Positions 8,380-16,818 of a stretch of 64,000 nucleotides of DNA are shown here, piece after piece. Each line of letters begins with the position of its first letter. Position 1 is the first letter of the stretch. Both the position numbers and the translations under genes were made by a program. Source of the stretch: Streptomyces chartreusis (GTDB lineage: Bacteria; Actinomycetota; Actinomycetes; Streptomycetales; Streptomycetaceae); NCBI RefSeq assembly GCF_008704715.1, contig NZ_CP023689.1, positions 4,464,001 to 4,528,000 of the forward strand, given 5' to 3'. The notes below the pieces were generated by a model. It was not told where the DNA came from. It worked only from the letters and a program-made list of their open reading frames with translations, and searched no databases.

Positions 8380-10482
8380 TCAGACCGCGCCGGGCGCCGG
8401 TATCTTTCCGGTCGTCTCGGCGTTGTCGACCCGGCCGACCGTGCACACGGCCTTGTCGAAGCCCGCTTCCCAGTCCTCCTCGTCCGCGATCCAGCCGTAG
8501 ACGGCCCGCTCCTCGCCCGGCGCCCAGATCGCCTCGAATTTGTTCCGGCACAGCTTGGTGGCGTTGTCCGAACCGTTCTCGTGACTCATTCCGCCGGGTG
8601 CCTGAACCGTGCCTATGACCTGGTCGGTGTGGGGTTTGGCGCAGTCGATCAAGGGGGCGTTGTAACCGTCGCCCTCTTCCTCGTAGATCCAGCAGTCGCC
8701 GACACTCATCTGCCCCACCCAGAGGTTCTCCCCGTCGTCACGGAAACCGCCCACTTCGCCGCCTATCGCGGCATGCCGGCCGAGTACGAGACATGCGGTG
8801 CCGCTGCCGGCCGCGGCGAACCCCTGCCGCGTCGGTACGACGGCGTAGGGCGCCGCGTCCGGCAGCGCGGCGGCGATCGTCCCGCTCTGCCGCTCGCAGC
8901 GCCGGGTGCCCTGCGCTCGGGCGTCGGCGAAGTCGGTGGCGGTGTCGACGGCCACGACCTGGCCGTCGGGCCAGTCGTCGGCGCAGTCCACGACGCCGAG
9001 GTTCGGCACCGACTCGAACGGCGTCCCGGACCACACCGCCCGCACGCAGTCGCCCGTCTCCAGCGGCTCGGTGAGGCCCACGCCCTCGCCGTACGGATAC
9101 ACCGGGCCGGTCGGTGCCGGAGATGTTCGCGACGCGCTCGCCGCGGGCGACGCCTTCGTCGCCGAGTTCTTCTGGGCCCCTGCGTCTTCGCCGGTCAGCG
9201 ACACGACGGCCCAGGTCCCACCGGCGACGACGAGCACGAGCCCAAAGACGAGCGCGACGATCGCGGTGCGCTTTCCGCCGGCGCCGGCCGCGCTTCCGGG
9301 ACCGCCGGAGATGCCGGTCAGGTACGACGGTGTGGTGGCGGCTGCCGCGCCCTGGGCGTACGGGCCCTGCGCGTAGGTGCCTTGCGCATACGGCCCCTGG
9401 GCGTAGGTGCCTTGCGCGTAGGGGTTTCCGGGGTCGAAGGGCGACTGCGGGGTGTTCGGGGTCGGCGGTGCGGCCGGTGTCTGCGGGGTGCCCGGCGTTT
9501 GCGGAGTACTCGGTGTCTGCGGAGTGCCCGGTGGCGGCCCGAAACCGATGGGCGGCGGGCCGAACCCCACCGGCCCCGCGCCCACGTGAGGCCCCGTGCC
9601 CACGGTCGGCTCCGCCGCCCGCGCCACCCGCTCCAGCCCCCGGGCCACCGCCTCCGGTGCCGATCTGCGCACCGGGTCCTTCACCAGCAACCCCTGGAGC
9701 ACCGGCGCCAGTTCGCCCGCGAGGAGCGGTGGGGTCGGGTCCTCGCCGAGCAGGGCCGTGAGGGTGGCGTAGTCGCCGTGCCGGTCGAAGGGGCCGCGGC
9801 CTTCGACGGCGGCGTAGAGCGTGGCGCCGAGGGAGAACAGGTCGGCGGCCGGGGTGGGCGGCTCGCCACGCGCGCGTTCCGGGGCGAGGTAGCCGGGTGT
9901 GCCGAGGATGCCCGCGGTCGCCGTGAGCCGGGGCTCGCGGGACTCGGGCTGGAGGGCGATGCCGTAGTCGGTGAGCAGCACGCGTGCGTGGTGGTCGCCC
10001 GAAGCGTCCGGCGCCAGAAGGATGTTGGCCGGTTTCACATCCCTGTGGAGGATGCCGATCCGGTGCCCGGCGGTCAGCGCGTCGAGCACGGCGAGCCCGA
10101 CGCGGGCCGCCTGAGCGGGCGTCAGCGGCCCCGAACTCCGTACGACCGCCTGGAGATCCACCGCGTCCGGCACGTGCTCCATGACGATCCACGGCAGCCC
10201 CTCGTGCACCACCACGTCGTGCACCGTGGCCACATGCGGGTGCCCGCGCAGCCGTGCCGCGTGCCGGGCCTCGCTGCGGGCGCGGGCGATGCGCCGGCTC
10301 GTCTCGCTCGCGTCCATCGGCGCGTCCGGAAGCGCGATCTCCTTCATCGCGACCTCGCAGGCCAACTCCTCGTCGTACGCGAGCCACACGCGTCCCATGC
10401 CGCCCGCGCCGAGCGTCCGCACCAGCCGGTACCGGCCGTTGATGAGCCTGCCTTCGCCGTGATCCGGCGTCTCCCCCGCCAT
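8380..10482 (-). CDS. Membrane Ser/Thr protein kinase with extracellular Cys-rich sensor
   Basis: This 700-aa Hanks-type kinase starts at the ATG preceded by GGGGAGG (10482). The kinase domain (about 14-280) shows the glycine loop GAGGMGRV, the lysine in VAMKEI, HRDVKPANI and GTPGYLAPE. The metal-binding DFG motif reads DYG. A Pro/Thr/Gln linker carries YAQG(P/T) repeats (about 345-400). One membrane helix near 430-450 is followed by an exported domain of about 240 residues with eight cysteines, which resembles two copies of the septum-formation-type domain (GDC motifs). It probably senses an envelope signal and phosphorylates cytoplasmic targets. Ligand and substrates cannot be read from the sequence. 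Confidence 0.85.
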   Translation of the reverse strand: MAGETPDHGEGRLINGRYRLVRTLGAGGMGRVWLAYDEELACEVAMKEIALPDAPMDASETSRRIARARSEARHAARLRGHPHVATVHDVVVHEGLPWIVMEHVPDAVDLQAVVRSSGPLTPAQAARVGLAVLDALTAGHRIGILHRDVKPANILLAPDASGDHHARVLLTDYGIALQPESREPRLTATAGILGTPGYLAPERARGEPPTPAADLFSLGATLYAAVEGRGPFDRHGDYATLTALLGEDPTPPLLAGELAPVLQGLLVKDPVRRSAPEAVARGLERVARAAEPTVGTGPHVGAGPVGFGPPPIGFGPPPGTPQTPSTPQTPGTPQTPAAPPTPNTPQSPFDPGNPYAQGTYAQGPYAQGTYAQGPYAQGAAAATTPSYLTGISGGPGSAAGAGGKRTAIVALVFGLVLVVAGGTWAVVSLTGEDAGAQKNSATKASPAASASRTSPAPTGPVYPYGEGVGLTEPLETGDCVRAVWSGTPFESVPNLGVVDCADDWPDGQVVAVDTATDFADARAQGTRRCERQSGTIAAALPDAAPYAVVPTRQGFAAAGSGTACLVLGRHAAIGGEVGGFRDDGENLWVGQMSVGDCWIYEEEGDGYNAPLIDCAKPHTDQVIGTVQAPGGMSHENGSDNATKLCRNKFEAIWAPGEERAVYGWIADEEDWEAGFDKAVCTVGRVDNAETTGKIPAPGAV

Positions 10483-10665
10483 CACGCCTCCCCCCGGGAC
10501 CGAGACGGCGCGCCTCCCCCGAGGGCGCGTCGAGTCCGTCTCTTGAAGGTAGCTTCGCACCCACCACTGACAGGAGACCTTTTCAGGATCAATCCCGTCA
10601 GATCGGGCACTTGTGAAGCAGTGGTGGCAAGCCACCCCAGGCGTGACAGGCGTCGCGAGGTCGGG

Positions 10666-12195
10666 TCACCGTGCCGGTTCGAGGAACCCCTGCTCCACCA
10701 GCAGCCGGATCTGGGCGGGCGTACGGTCGCGCAGCATCACCGGGTCCTCGCCCATCAGCTGGGCGATCGCGTCCAGGATGCGGCCGGCGCTCAGCGAGCC
10801 GTCGCACACGCCCGCGAAGCCCGCGCCGACCGTGTCGACCTGGGTGGCCCGGCGCATGCCCCGGTGCTGGCGCAGCACCACGTGCTCCGGATCCTCGGCG
10901 CCGGGCAGCCCGACCTGTTCCTGCACGACCTCGGCGACGAGCCTGAAGTGGTCCTCCAGCAGGGCCGCGTCGTCCCGGGCACGCAGGTAGTCGAGCCGGG
11001 CGAAGTGCTCGCGGACGGTGTCACCGAGCGGCTGCTCGACCGGGTGCGGCCACTCCTCCACGGTGATCGAGGGCACGGCGGCCGACGTCCTGCGCAGCGT
11101 GATCCACCCGAAGCCGACGGCCCTGACCTTGCGCGCCTCGAACTCGTCCAGCCACGCGTCGTACCGCGCCTGGTACTCGGCCGCGTCACCCCGGTGGTCA
11201 CCGGCGTCCCTGAGCCACAGCTCGGCGTACTGCGTGACGTCCTGGACCTCGCGCTGCACGATCCACGCGTCGCACCCGCGCGGCACCCAGGAACGCAGCC
11301 TGTCCTGCCAGTCCTCCCCCGCGACGTGCTGCCAGTTGGCGAGGAACTGCGCAAACCCGCCCTCGCTCAGCCGCGTCCCCGCTCCCTGAACGATCGACCG
11401 GCACAGATCATCCCCGCCCATCCCGCCGTCGCGGTACGTCAGCCGCGCGCCCGGCGAGATCACGAAGGGCGGGTTGGACACGATCAGGTCGTAGGTCTCG
11501 TCGTCCTTCAGCGGCTCGAACAGCGAGCCCTCCCGCAGATCCGCGGCGGGCGCGCCGGACAGCGCCAGCGTGAGCGCGGTGATGTGCAGTGCGCGCGGGT
11601 TGAGGTCGGTCGCCGTCACGCGCGTGGCGTGCTGCGCGGCGTGCAGGGCCTGGATGCCGGACCCGGTGCCGACGTCGAGGGCGGAGGAGACGGGCGTACG
11701 GACGGTGATGCCGGCGAGGGTCGTGGAGGCCCCGCCGACGCCGAGGACGACGCCCTCGTCCTTGCTGCCGATGCCTCCGGCACCGCCGACCGCGCAGCCG
11801 AGGTCGGACACGATGAACCAGTCCTCGCCGCCGGGCCCGCCGTAGGGCCGTACGTCGACGGTCGCGGCGATGTCGTCGTCGGACGCGCCGCCGACCCGGA
11901 CCAGCCACCCGCTCTCCAGGCACGCGTCCACGGGCAGCACGTCCGCCACGCGCGCGTGCGCGACGGGCTGCTGCAGCAGGAAGAGCCGTACGAGCGCCTC
12001 CAGCGGCGTGTCTCCGCGGGTCGCCCGGAGCGCGGGCACGGTCTCGCTGCGGGCGAGCGCCGCGTACGCGGGCGCACCGAGCAGTTCGAGGAGCCCGTCG
12101 GCGGTGAAGGAGGCCCCGAGCAGGGCCTCTCTGAGCCGGGCGGCGACATCGGGGCGGTCGGAAGCGGGCAGGGAGGGCAGCGTGGAGTCACTCAC
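10666..12195 (-). CDS. SAM-dependent methyltransferase, N5-Gln/RNA-modifying type
   Basis: This 509-aa protein begins at GTG 12195, which has GAGGG just upstream. After an N-terminal helical domain of about 150 residues there is a class I methyltransferase fold. It shows a SAM site DVGTGSGIQAL and the (N/D)PP(F/Y) motif NPPFVISPG, typical of enzymes methylating a planar amide or amino group, such as HemK/PrmC or RsmC types. The C-terminal 130 residues are unassigned. Substrate is not predictable. It is co-oriented with the downstream kinase gene, 183 bp apart. Confidence 0.75.
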   Translation of the reverse strand: MSDSTLPSLPASDRPDVAARLREALLGASFTADGLLELLGAPAYAALARSETVPALRATRGDTPLEALVRLFLLQQPVAHARVADVLPVDACLESGWLVRVGGASDDDIAATVDVRPYGGPGGEDWFIVSDLGCAVGGAGGIGSKDEGVVLGVGGASTTLAGITVRTPVSSALDVGTGSGIQALHAAQHATRVTATDLNPRALHITALTLALSGAPAADLREGSLFEPLKDDETYDLIVSNPPFVISPGARLTYRDGGMGGDDLCRSIVQGAGTRLSEGGFAQFLANWQHVAGEDWQDRLRSWVPRGCDAWIVQREVQDVTQYAELWLRDAGDHRGDAAEYQARYDAWLDEFEARKVRAVGFGWITLRRTSAAVPSITVEEWPHPVEQPLGDTVREHFARLDYLRARDDAALLEDHFRLVAEVVQEQVGLPGAEDPEHVVLRQHRGMRRATQVDTVGAGFAGVCDGSLSAGRILDAIAQLMGEDPVMLRDRTPAQIRLLVEQGFLEPAR

Positions 12196-12292
12196 GCCCT
12201 CATTGTGACCCGCGTCCGCCCCTGGAGTGGGCCGGGGCGCCGGTGACCGGGGCCGGCCCGGCCGCCGGTGACGCCGGCGGCCGTGGTCGGGC

Positions 12293-12889
12293 TCAGCTGC
12301 CGGTGGCCCCGGCGGCGCCGGACGCCTCGGCGGCCTGCTTGCAGCCCTCCTGCGAGGTCAGCGCCTTCTTGGTGTCGCCGGACTCCAGCTTCTTCAGCGC
12401 CGTGACGGCGCTCTGGCGCTGCGTCTCCACCTGCTTCATCTCGGCGGACACGTCCTTCAGGCCGGAGGCGAACTTGCCCTGGTCCTTCGTGTCCAGCTTG
12501 TCGACCCGCTCCTTGAGGTCGGCGTAGGCCGCGGAGAGGGAGGTGAGCTTCTTGACGACGTCCTGCTGGACCTTCGCGCCGTCCTCCACGCCGGGAGGCG
12601 CCCCGGCGCCGCTGATGAGGCCGGCGCGCGCCTTGTAGCCCTCGGCGAGGTCCTGGAAGGCCTTGGAGTCGGCCTCCTGGAGCTCCTTGGGCGTGCTGGT
12701 GGTGTCCTTGGCCGCCTTGGTTATCGCGACGTAGGCCGCCGAGATCTTCGCGTTCTGGGCCGGTACCGCGTCGCAGACCTTCTTGGCCCAGGCGTCGAGT
12801 TCCTTGTTGCCCTCGTCGCTTGTGCATCCCGTCAGCGCCAGTACGAGTACCGCACCGCCGGACAGTGCGGCCGCGAGCTTCTTGTTCAC
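12293..12889 (-). CDS. Small secreted lipoprotein
   Basis: The 198-aa product starts at GTG 12889, with GGAAGG 8 bases upstream. A basic n-region (NKK), a hydrophobic core and a lipobox LALTGC place the mature Cys near residue 22, so it should be anchored on the outside of the membrane. The rest is Ala/Lys/Glu-rich and mostly helical, with only two further cysteines (KKVCDAV, EEGCKQA), perhaps a disulfide. No catalytic motif is visible. It sits between the methyltransferase and hppA. Function unknown; the lipoprotein call itself is firm. Confidence 0.75.
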   Translation of the reverse strand: MNKKLAAALSGGAVLVLALTGCTSDEGNKELDAWAKKVCDAVPAQNAKISAAYVAITKAAKDTTSTPKELQEADSKAFQDLAEGYKARAGLISGAGAPPGVEDGAKVQQDVVKKLTSLSAAYADLKERVDKLDTKDQGKFASGLKDVSAEMKQVETQRQSAVTALKKLESGDTKKALTSQEGCKQAAEASGAAGATGS

Positions 12890-13030
12890 CGGTTTGGTCC
12901 CTTCCACGGCTATCGGCCACGGGACCCTACACGTCGGATCGGGGAGGACACCTTGCCGCATGTGCCATCCATTGGCTTTTCATACTGTTTGCACCATGTG
13001 AGAGAAGGGTCACGGCAAGGGCGTGAACAG

Positions 13031-13080
13031 CAAGAGGCGGGCGGGCGGCACGTCAATGCGCGCCGCCCGCCCGCCTCTTG
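13031..13080 (-). terminator. Terminator after hppA
   Basis: A perfect 19-bp inverted repeat (13031-13049 with 13062-13080) encloses a 12-base loop, 23 bp beyond the hppA stop. It is almost pure GC and lacks a long U-run, as is usual for Streptomyces terminators. Confidence 0.85.
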
Positions 13081-13102
13081 AGCTGGGCCGTCGTATAACC
13101 GC

Positions 13103-15508
13103 CTACGAGACCACAGCGGGATCGGCCGGCTTGGCCACCCTCTCGGCGTTGTCTTCGTCACCCACGGCGATGCCTCGCCGCTTGGAGACGTAGACCGCGC
13201 CGACGATCACGAGGGCCGAGACGACGGCGATCAGGACCCGCACGCCGACGCTCTTGTCCTCGCCGTAGCTGAACTGGATGACCGCGGGCGCGATGAGCAG
13301 CGCGACCAGGTTCATCACCTTCAGCAGCGGGTTGATCGCGGGACCGGCGGTGTCCTTGAAGGGGTCGCCGACCGTGTCGCCGATCACCGTCGCGGCGTGG
13401 GCCTCGCTGCCCTTGCCACCGTGGTGACCGTCCTCGACGAGCTTCTTGGCGTTGTCCCAGGCGCCTCCGGAGTTGGCCAGGAACACCGCCATGAGGGTGC
13501 CCGAACCGATCGCGCCCGCGAGGAAGGCGCCCAGGGCACCGACGCCGAGCGTGAACCCGATGAAGATGGGCGCCATCACCGCGAGCAGTCCCGGCGTGGT
13601 GAGCTCGCGCAGGGCGTCCCGGGTGCAGATGTCGACGACCTTGCCGTACTCGGGCTTCTCCGAGTAGTCCATGATCCCGGGCCGCTCACGGAACTGCCGC
13701 CGCACCTCGTAGACCACGGCACCCGCCGACCGCGACACGGCGTTGATGGCGAGCCCCGAGAAGAGGAACACCACCGCCGCGCCCGCGATGAGGCCGACGA
13801 GGTTGTTGGGCTGCGAGATGTCCATGATCAGGTTCATGGGCGCGCCCTCGCCGCTGAGCTTCTCGCCCACGTCCCGTGCGCCGGTGGTGATGGCGTCGCG
13901 GTACGACCCGAAGAGCGCCGCTGCCGCCAGGACGGCGGTGGCGATGGCGATGCCCTTGGTGATGGCCTTGGTCGTGTTGCCGACCGCGTCCAGGTTGGTG
14001 AGCACCTGGGCGCCGGCGCCCTCGACGTCGCCGGACATCTCGGCGATGCCCTGCGCGTTGTCGGAGACCGGACCGAAGGTGTCCATGGCGACGATCACGC
14101 CGACCGTGGTGAGCAGACCGGTGCCGGCCAGCGCCACCGCGAACAGCGCGAGCATGATCGACGTGCCGCCGAGCAGGAACGCCCCGTAGACGCCGAGGCC
14201 GATCAGCAGGGCGGTGTAGACGGCCGACTCGAGACCGATCGAGATACCGGCGAGGACGACGGTGGCGGGCCCCGTGAGCGAGGTCTTGCCGATGTCCTGC
14301 ACCGGGCGGCGGTTGGTCTCGGTGAAGTAGCCGGTCAGCTGCTGAATGACAGCGGCCAGCAGGATGCCGATCGCCACGGCGACGAGCGCGAGGATCCGCG
14401 GGTCGCCGTCCTTGGCCGCGATGGCGGCGTCGCCGATGCCGTCCAGGTCGGCGTACGACGACGGCAGGTAGGCGAACACGGCGATCGCGACCAGCACGAT
14501 CGAGATCACCGCGGAGATGAAGAATCCGCGGTTGATCGCGGTCATGCCGCTGCGGTCGCTGCGCCGCGGTGCCACCGCGAAGATGCCGATCATCGCGGTG
14601 ATCACGCCGATCGCGGGCACGATCAGCGGGAAGGCAAGCCCGGAGTCACCGAACGCCGCCGATCCGAGGATCAGTGCGGCGACCAGGGTCACGGCGTACG
14701 ACTCGAAGAGGTCGGCCGCCATGCCCGCGCAGTCGCCGACGTTGTCGCCCACGTTGTCGGCGATGGTCGCGGCATTGCGCGGGTCGTCCTCCGGAATGCC
14801 CTGTTCGACCTTTCCGACCAGGTCGGCGCCGACGTCGGCGGCCTTGGTGAAGATGCCGCCGCCGACACGCATGAACATCGCGATCAGCGCGGCACCGAGA
14901 CCGAATCCTTCGAGCACCTTCGGCGCGTCGGCCGCGTACACCAGCACCACACAGGAGGCGCCGAGCAGACCGAGCCCCACTGTGAACATGCCGACGACGC
15001 CGCCCGTGCGGAAAGCGATCTTCATGGCTTTGTGCGAGACGGTGGTGAGATCCTTTTCCGGTTCACCTTCCGCCGGGGTCGCTTCCCGGGCCGCCGCGGC
15101 GACACGCACATTGCTGCGCACGGCGAGCCACATGCCGATATAGCCGGTGGCTGCCGAGAACGCGGCGCCGATCAAGAAGAACACCGATCGGCCGATGCGT
15201 TGATTCCAGTCGTCCGCGGGCAGCAGCATGAGCAGGAAGAACACGACGACGGCGAATACGCCGAGCGTGCGCAGCTGCCGGGCCAGATAGGCGTTGGCGC
15301 CTTCCTGGACCGCTGCCGCGATCTTCTTCATGCTGTCGGTGCCCTCGCCCGCCGCGAGCACCTGGCGCACCAGGACTCCGGCGACCACGAGCGCTGCCAG
15401 CGCGACGACACCGATGATCGTGATGATGATCCGGTTGTCGTCCGTCAGCACTGCGGCTGCGAAGGTTGTGGGGTGGTCCAACTGATGAGGGGTAGAAAGC
15501 CCCGCCAT
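13103..15508 (-). CDS. hppA: Proton-pumping membrane pyrophosphatase, K+-independent type
   Basis: This 801-aa pump couples hydrolysis of pyrophosphate to proton export. It has about 16 hydrophobic helices. The substrate site is seen in DDPRNAATIADNVGDNVGDCAG and in the later DTVGDPFKDTAGPA. The K+-specificity motif reads GNTTKA, with Lys rather than Ala at the deciding position, which marks the K+-independent subclass. It is likely monocistronic: a strong hairpin lies downstream and a long AT-rich control region upstream. It would recover energy from PPi released by biosynthesis. Confidence 0.95.
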   Translation of the reverse strand: MAGLSTPHQLDHPTTFAAAVLTDDNRIIITIIGVVALAALVVAGVLVRQVLAAGEGTDSMKKIAAAVQEGANAYLARQLRTLGVFAVVVFFLLMLLPADDWNQRIGRSVFFLIGAAFSAATGYIGMWLAVRSNVRVAAAAREATPAEGEPEKDLTTVSHKAMKIAFRTGGVVGMFTVGLGLLGASCVVLVYAADAPKVLEGFGLGAALIAMFMRVGGGIFTKAADVGADLVGKVEQGIPEDDPRNAATIADNVGDNVGDCAGMAADLFESYAVTLVAALILGSAAFGDSGLAFPLIVPAIGVITAMIGIFAVAPRRSDRSGMTAINRGFFISAVISIVLVAIAVFAYLPSSYADLDGIGDAAIAAKDGDPRILALVAVAIGILLAAVIQQLTGYFTETNRRPVQDIGKTSLTGPATVVLAGISIGLESAVYTALLIGLGVYGAFLLGGTSIMLALFAVALAGTGLLTTVGVIVAMDTFGPVSDNAQGIAEMSGDVEGAGAQVLTNLDAVGNTTKAITKGIAIATAVLAAAALFGSYRDAITTGARDVGEKLSGEGAPMNLIMDISQPNNLVGLIAGAAVVFLFSGLAINAVSRSAGAVVYEVRRQFRERPGIMDYSEKPEYGKVVDICTRDALRELTTPGLLAVMAPIFIGFTLGVGALGAFLAGAIGSGTLMAVFLANSGGAWDNAKKLVEDGHHGGKGSEAHAATVIGDTVGDPFKDTAGPAINPLLKVMNLVALLIAPAVIQFSYGEDKSVGVRVLIAVVSALVIVGAVYVSKRRGIAVGDEDNAERVAKPADPAVVS

Positions 15509-15775
15509 TCGTCCTCCTTGACGCTTGGGCTGAGCTCAAGATGTGGACGGATTCTAGGTACCGGAACCTGATCAAAACAGATGGCGGTAAACGGAATTGG
15601 CCTTCACATGCCGTTCAGCAAATGATCGACATCAAGCCACTGAACCCGAAAGTGCTAATGCCCTAAAACCATTGACGCCGAGATTGACGCTTGATCAAAT
15701 TATCGGGAGCTTGATCAATTATCGGAAGATCGATCGTGAATTCATTCACGAATTCCCCGGCGCCGGAGACAAAAA
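15509..15775 (-). promoter_or_regulatory. AT-rich control region upstream of hppA with two phased TTGATCAA palindromes
   Basis: This stretch is far lower in GC than its surroundings. Two TTGATCAA palindromes (15691-15698 and 15711-15718) sit exactly 20 bp apart inside a repeated block (GCTTGATCAA.TTATCGG). A CGTGAAT-TC-ATTCACG inverted repeat follows near 15740. GATAAT hexamers on the minus strand could be -10 elements. No gene is supported here. Confidence 0.5.
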
Positions 15776-15808
15776 CACGAAGGGCCCTGCTCAGCAGGGC
15801 CCTTCGTG
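15776..15808 (-). terminator. Terminator after the bldG operon
   Basis: Arms 15776-15791 and 15793-15808 are fully complementary. Read on the minus strand, the hairpin is followed by TTTTTGTC, a classical intrinsic terminator 28 bp past the anti-sigma gene. Confidence 0.9.
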
Positions 15809-15835
15809 ATGAGACGGATGGGTGAGGCTGTTCCC

Positions 15836-16273
15836 TCAGGGGAGCACCGCGGCCGGCGGTGTGGTCGGCCAGGTCATACGGATCAGGCCACCATGCTCCC
15901 CTGCGGAGACTTCGACGTCGTCGACGAGACCACTGATGACCGCGAGGCCCATCTCGTCCTCCTCGGCCTCCACCTCACCGTCGCCGCTCCCGGCGCCGGA
16001 TGCCCGCTCGCCGGGAACGGAACGCGGCGCCTCGTCGCCGACCTCGATGGAGAACTGCTTCTCCTCCTCGATCAGCGACACCTTCACCGGCGCCGTGATG
16101 CCGACCATCTGGTGCAGTCCGACGGCCCGGGTGCAGGCCTCGCCCACGGCGAGTCTGACCTCGTCCAGGACGGCCTCGTCCACTCCGGCCCTGCGCGCCA
16201 CCGCTGCCGCCACCAGTCGGGCGGTCCTGACGTGCTCGGGCAGCGCGCTGAAGCGGAGTTCAACGGTGGCCAT
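15836..16273 (-). CDS. RsbW/SpoIIAB-like anti-sigma factor (BldG partner)
   Basis: The 145-aa HATPase-type protein starts at ATG 16273 (MATVELRFSALPEHVRTAR). It corresponds to the S. coelicolor protein SCO3548, which is co-transcribed with bldG and binds unphosphorylated BldG. The fold is a GHKL kinase (N-box region DEVRLAVGEACTRAV, G1 region DEMGLAVISGLVDDV). The N-box asparagine seen in SpoIIAB (EAVTNAI) is replaced by Arg here, so kinase activity may be altered. An acidic insertion (GDGEVEAEEDEM) precedes the G1 box. It lies 122 bp downstream of bldG; its terminator is just beyond. Confidence 0.85.
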   Translation of the reverse strand: MATVELRFSALPEHVRTARLVAAAVARRAGVDEAVLDEVRLAVGEACTRAVGLHQMVGITAPVKVSLIEEEKQFSIEVGDEAPRSVPGERASGAGSGDGEVEAEEDEMGLAVISGLVDDVEVSAGEHGGLIRMTWPTTPPAAVLP

Positions 16274-16395
16274 GCATCCCCCTCGCGACTTCGGGCGTGC
16301 TGTCGGGGGGACCGGGCCGCCGAAAGCCCAGTCCCCCGTCTGTTTCAACTTCTGCCGCCCCGGGGCACGCTCAGGTGCGCCCCCGGGTCCGGTTG
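16274..16395 (-). promoter_or_regulatory. bldG / anti-sigma intergenic region with hairpin
   Basis: An imperfect GC hairpin at about 16358-16390 (CCCGGGGCAC pairing with GTGC..CCCCGGG) lies directly after the bldG stop. It could act as an attenuator giving both single-gene and two-gene transcripts, as reported for bldG in S. coelicolor. Confidence 0.35.
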
Positions 16396-16737
16396 TCAGT
16401 CGGTTGCCGCTACCGCTTCCTCGACCGAGGTGTGGATCGGGAACACCTTGGTGAGGCCGGTGATGCGGAAGATCTTCAGAATGCGCTCCTGGTTGCACAC
16501 CAGGCGCAGAGAGCCCTCATGGGCACGAACCCGCTTCAAGCCGCCGACCAGAACGCCGAGCCCGGTGGAGTCGAGGAAGTCCACGCCCTCCATGTCAACG
16601 ACGAGGTGGAAACTCCCGTCGTTCACCAGCTCGACCAACTGTTCGCGCAACTTGGGCGCGGTATATACGTCGATTTCGCCACCGACCTCGACGACCGTAC
16701 GATCGCCGACGGTACGGGTCGACAGGGACAGGTCCAC
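16396..16737 (-). CDS. bldG: Anti-sigma factor antagonist BldG
   Basis: This is a 113-aa STAS-domain protein (SpoIIAA/RsbV family). It is required for aerial growth and antibiotic production, and it controls stress sigma factors by binding anti-sigma factors. The phosphorylated serine lies in [11 protein letters not shown] as Ser57, the residue known to be modified in S. coelicolor BldG. Length and sequence match the family end to end. It is divergent from the helicase gene and upstream of its anti-sigma partner. Confidence 0.95.
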
Positions 16738-16818
16738 GGATCCTCCAGCACCTTGCTATCGAGCGGTCGTCCCTCGGGACACCTCGGCTTGCAGTCCCAG
16801 GACGGTTCGCCAGCCGCG

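Noticed and set aside
8086..12246. A 1386-codon plus-strand open frame opposite the kinase and methyltransferase
   Set aside because: It is antisense to two genes with clear motifs and has repetitive Arg/Gly-rich translation.
15597..15809. 70-codon ORF upstream of hppA
   Set aside because: It starts without a ribosome site, runs through AT-rich palindromes and ends in a terminator.
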